DNA of 64,000 nt from contig NZ_JAKIUR010000006.1 of assembly GCF_021647475.1 (NCBI RefSeq), positions 24,749 to 88,748 on the forward strand, written 5' to 3'. Position numbers and translations under genes: made by a program. The notes below the pieces were generated by a model. That model was not told the DNA's origin. It saw only the letters and a program-made list of their open reading frames with translations, and did not search any database. Shown here piece by piece: positions 63,020 through 64,000 of the stretch; within the stretch, counting starts at the first letter, position 1, and every line of letters starts with the position of its first letter. Source of the DNA: Lutibacter sp. Lineage in GTDB: Bacteria > Bacteroidota > Bacteroidia > Flavobacteriales > Flavobacteriaceae.

Positions 63020-63742
63020 TTAATTCATAAACAACCAATAAACTCCAATAATAAAAGCAAATAGACCGCTTGCAAATCTAATTCCTCTAAAAAAGTTGAT
63101 ATTGTGGTTGTTTTTTGAGGCATGAGAAATATGCCCAATAACAATTGCATAAGAAACCATAGCGAGTATAGTTCCAATTCCAAACCCAATAATATATTCG
63201 GTAGATTCTAGTTTAGATGTAAACCCTAAAACAGGTAAAAACAATAAAAAATGAGCAATACCAGCTAAACCATGAACATAGCCAAAAGATAAGGAAGCCA
63301 TTGCATTTTGTTTTAAATTTAAATGTTGATGATTGTGTGAGCTTTCTTCAGAGTGTTGATGAGAATGTTTATGGATAATGCCATTGTTTTCCGTATGAAT
63401 ATGCGTATGTGAATGATTTTTTTCTTTTCTAAAAAGTTGAAAAAAAATCCAAAAACTTAATCCAATCAATAATATACCTACTAATTTATCACTGTGAGCT
63501 GATATTTTTTCAACAGGAATAAATTCTTTAAAAAGTAAGAATAAAACACCAATTGACAACATTCCTAATAAATGCCCAATTCCCCAAAACAGACCAACTT
63601 TCCAAGCCTTCTTTTTACTTTCAATGGCAAAAGGCGTTACAGCGGCTAAATGATCTGGGCCAGAAATTACATGAGCAACCGCAGCAATAATTCCTGCAAA
63701 TAAAGGTAAATTAAAGTCCATTATAGATTTTGTAAAGAACAT
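63020..63742 (-). CDS. Nickel/cobalt transporter-like (UreH/NicO type) membrane protein with His-rich loop
   Basis: 240 residues (or 233 from the ATG at 63721). Six hydrophobic segments. The first has HVISGPDHLAAVTP, an H-X5-D-H variant of the metal-selectivity motif of nickel/cobalt permeases. A loop at about residues 112-142 is rich in histidine (HSHTHIH, HKHSHQHSEESSHNHQH), fitting nickel binding. The second half has LSFGYVHGLAGIAHFLLFL. It converges on the hydrogenase maturation genes, so nickel supply for the hydrogenase is the natural role, although urease-type accessory use is possible elsewhere in the genome. Confidence 0.8.
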   Translation of the reverse strand: MFFTKSIMDFNLPLFAGIIAAVAHVISGPDHLAAVTPFAIESKKKAWKVGLFWGIGHLLGMLSIGVLFLLFKEFIPVEKISAHSDKLVGILLIGLSFWIFFQLFRKEKNHSHTHIHTENNGIIHKHSHQHSEESSHNHQHLNLKQNAMASLSFGYVHGLAGIAHFLLFLPVLGFTSKLESTEYIIGFGIGTILAMVSYAIVIGHISHASKNNHNINFFRGIRFASGLFAFIIGVYWLFMN

Positions 63743-63863
63743 TTAAAGGTACAAATTATAAAAAACTAATTGAAATTTTATAGCTTTAGAATGAGTATAA
63801 ATTATTTAGTTGAGTTTTTCTGGACTGTTGATATTCTAAATTATCAATAACTAAAAATAATTT

Positions 63864-64000
63864 TGACACTATCTGGAGTGTCTACCTTTGATGTGACAAT
63901 TTTAATAAGCCCATAAATAATATATATTTGAATTATGGCAAGAACAAAGTATGACAATGAGTTTAAGGTTATGATAGTTGAACTATTAAAATCAGGGATT
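63864..64000 (+). mobile_element. Left end of an IS3-like insertion sequence (cut by window edge)
   Basis: TGACACTATCTGGAGTGTC at 63864-63882 contains a perfect GACACT/AGTGTC palindrome and begins with TGA, as many IS3-family ends do; 53 bp later a transposase OrfA starts. The right end and target duplication lie outside the window. Confidence 0.6.
63935..64000 (+). CDS. Transposase OrfA, IS3-type N-terminal HTH fragment (3' end outside window)
   Basis: 22 codons from an ATG: MARTKYDNEFKVMIVELLKS. The opening matches the first helix of IS3/IS911 OrfA transposases (basic start followed by EFK..IVELL..G), the helix-turn-helix subunit that binds the element's ends. Too short to name the group or to judge whether the element is intact. 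Confidence 0.7.
   Translation, partial: MARTKYDNEFKVMIVELLKSGI

Overview
The window looks like a chromosomal segment of an AT-rich marine-type flavobacterium (Bacteroidota, Flavobacteriia). The evidence is a SusC/SusD pair, SprA of the gliding/type IX secretion machinery, a RemB-like barrel protein, several CRTAC1-type (FG-GAP plus ASPIC/UnbV) surface proteins, promoter -7 boxes of the Bacteroidota form TAnnTTTG, weak Shine-Dalgarno signals and occasional TTG starts. No rRNA, tRNA or CRISPR array was recognised. The left edge cuts a gene and the right edge cuts an insertion sequence.

Region 1 (1-13524, all + strand) is a compact run of ten genes that I cannot match to a described pathway. 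It holds a beta-propeller/diheme cytochrome c, a second periplasmic propeller, a RidA-like protein, two ABC-type substrate-binding proteins with no permease, a DAHP synthase lying between them, two large CRTAC1 proteins, an asparagine-synthetase-like enzyme without the glutaminase cysteine, and a radical SAM enzyme resembling the archaeosine-synthase RaSEA type. Several genes are translationally coupled. It looks like a cytoplasmic small-molecule assembly module joined to a periplasmic/outer-surface redox and binding module, and it is the best candidate here for an undescribed system.

Region 2 (13521-31040) is a sugar-uptake locus. On the minus strand are SusC, SusD, a third CRTAC1 lipoprotein, a small membrane protein and a two-component system. 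On the plus strand are an MFS transporter, a GH65 glycoside phosphorylase, a sucrose phosphorylase with all catalytic residues, and a PfkB fructokinase. Both arms carry a CGAAAnCGnTTTCG operator-like palindrome, suggesting shared control by a LacI-type regulator encoded elsewhere.

Region 3 (31310-52123) is mostly core or surface genes: a UPF0182 membrane protein, malic enzyme, RuvA, SprA, GcvH, a VanZ-like protein, three tandem TonB-family proteins (two with nearly identical 3' halves and terminators), DeoC, a hexapeptide acyltransferase and a RemB-like barrel protein with a TonB-C-like N-terminal domain.

Region 4 (52120-63742) is a complete [NiFe]-hydrogenase locus. hypA-hypB-hypC are divergent from hyaA-hyaB-hyaC, hyaD, hypF, hypD and hypE, and a His-rich nickel-transporter-like gene follows. 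The small subunit has glycine at both positions where oxygen-tolerant group 1d enzymes have the extra cysteines of the [4Fe-3S] cluster.

Intergenic regions carry several families of short dispersed inverted repeats. One 0.2-0.36 kb element occurs in opposite orientations at 34.3-34.7 kb and 57.56-57.76 kb, and the second copy directly abuts the hyaC stop codon. The window ends inside the left end of an IS3-like element.
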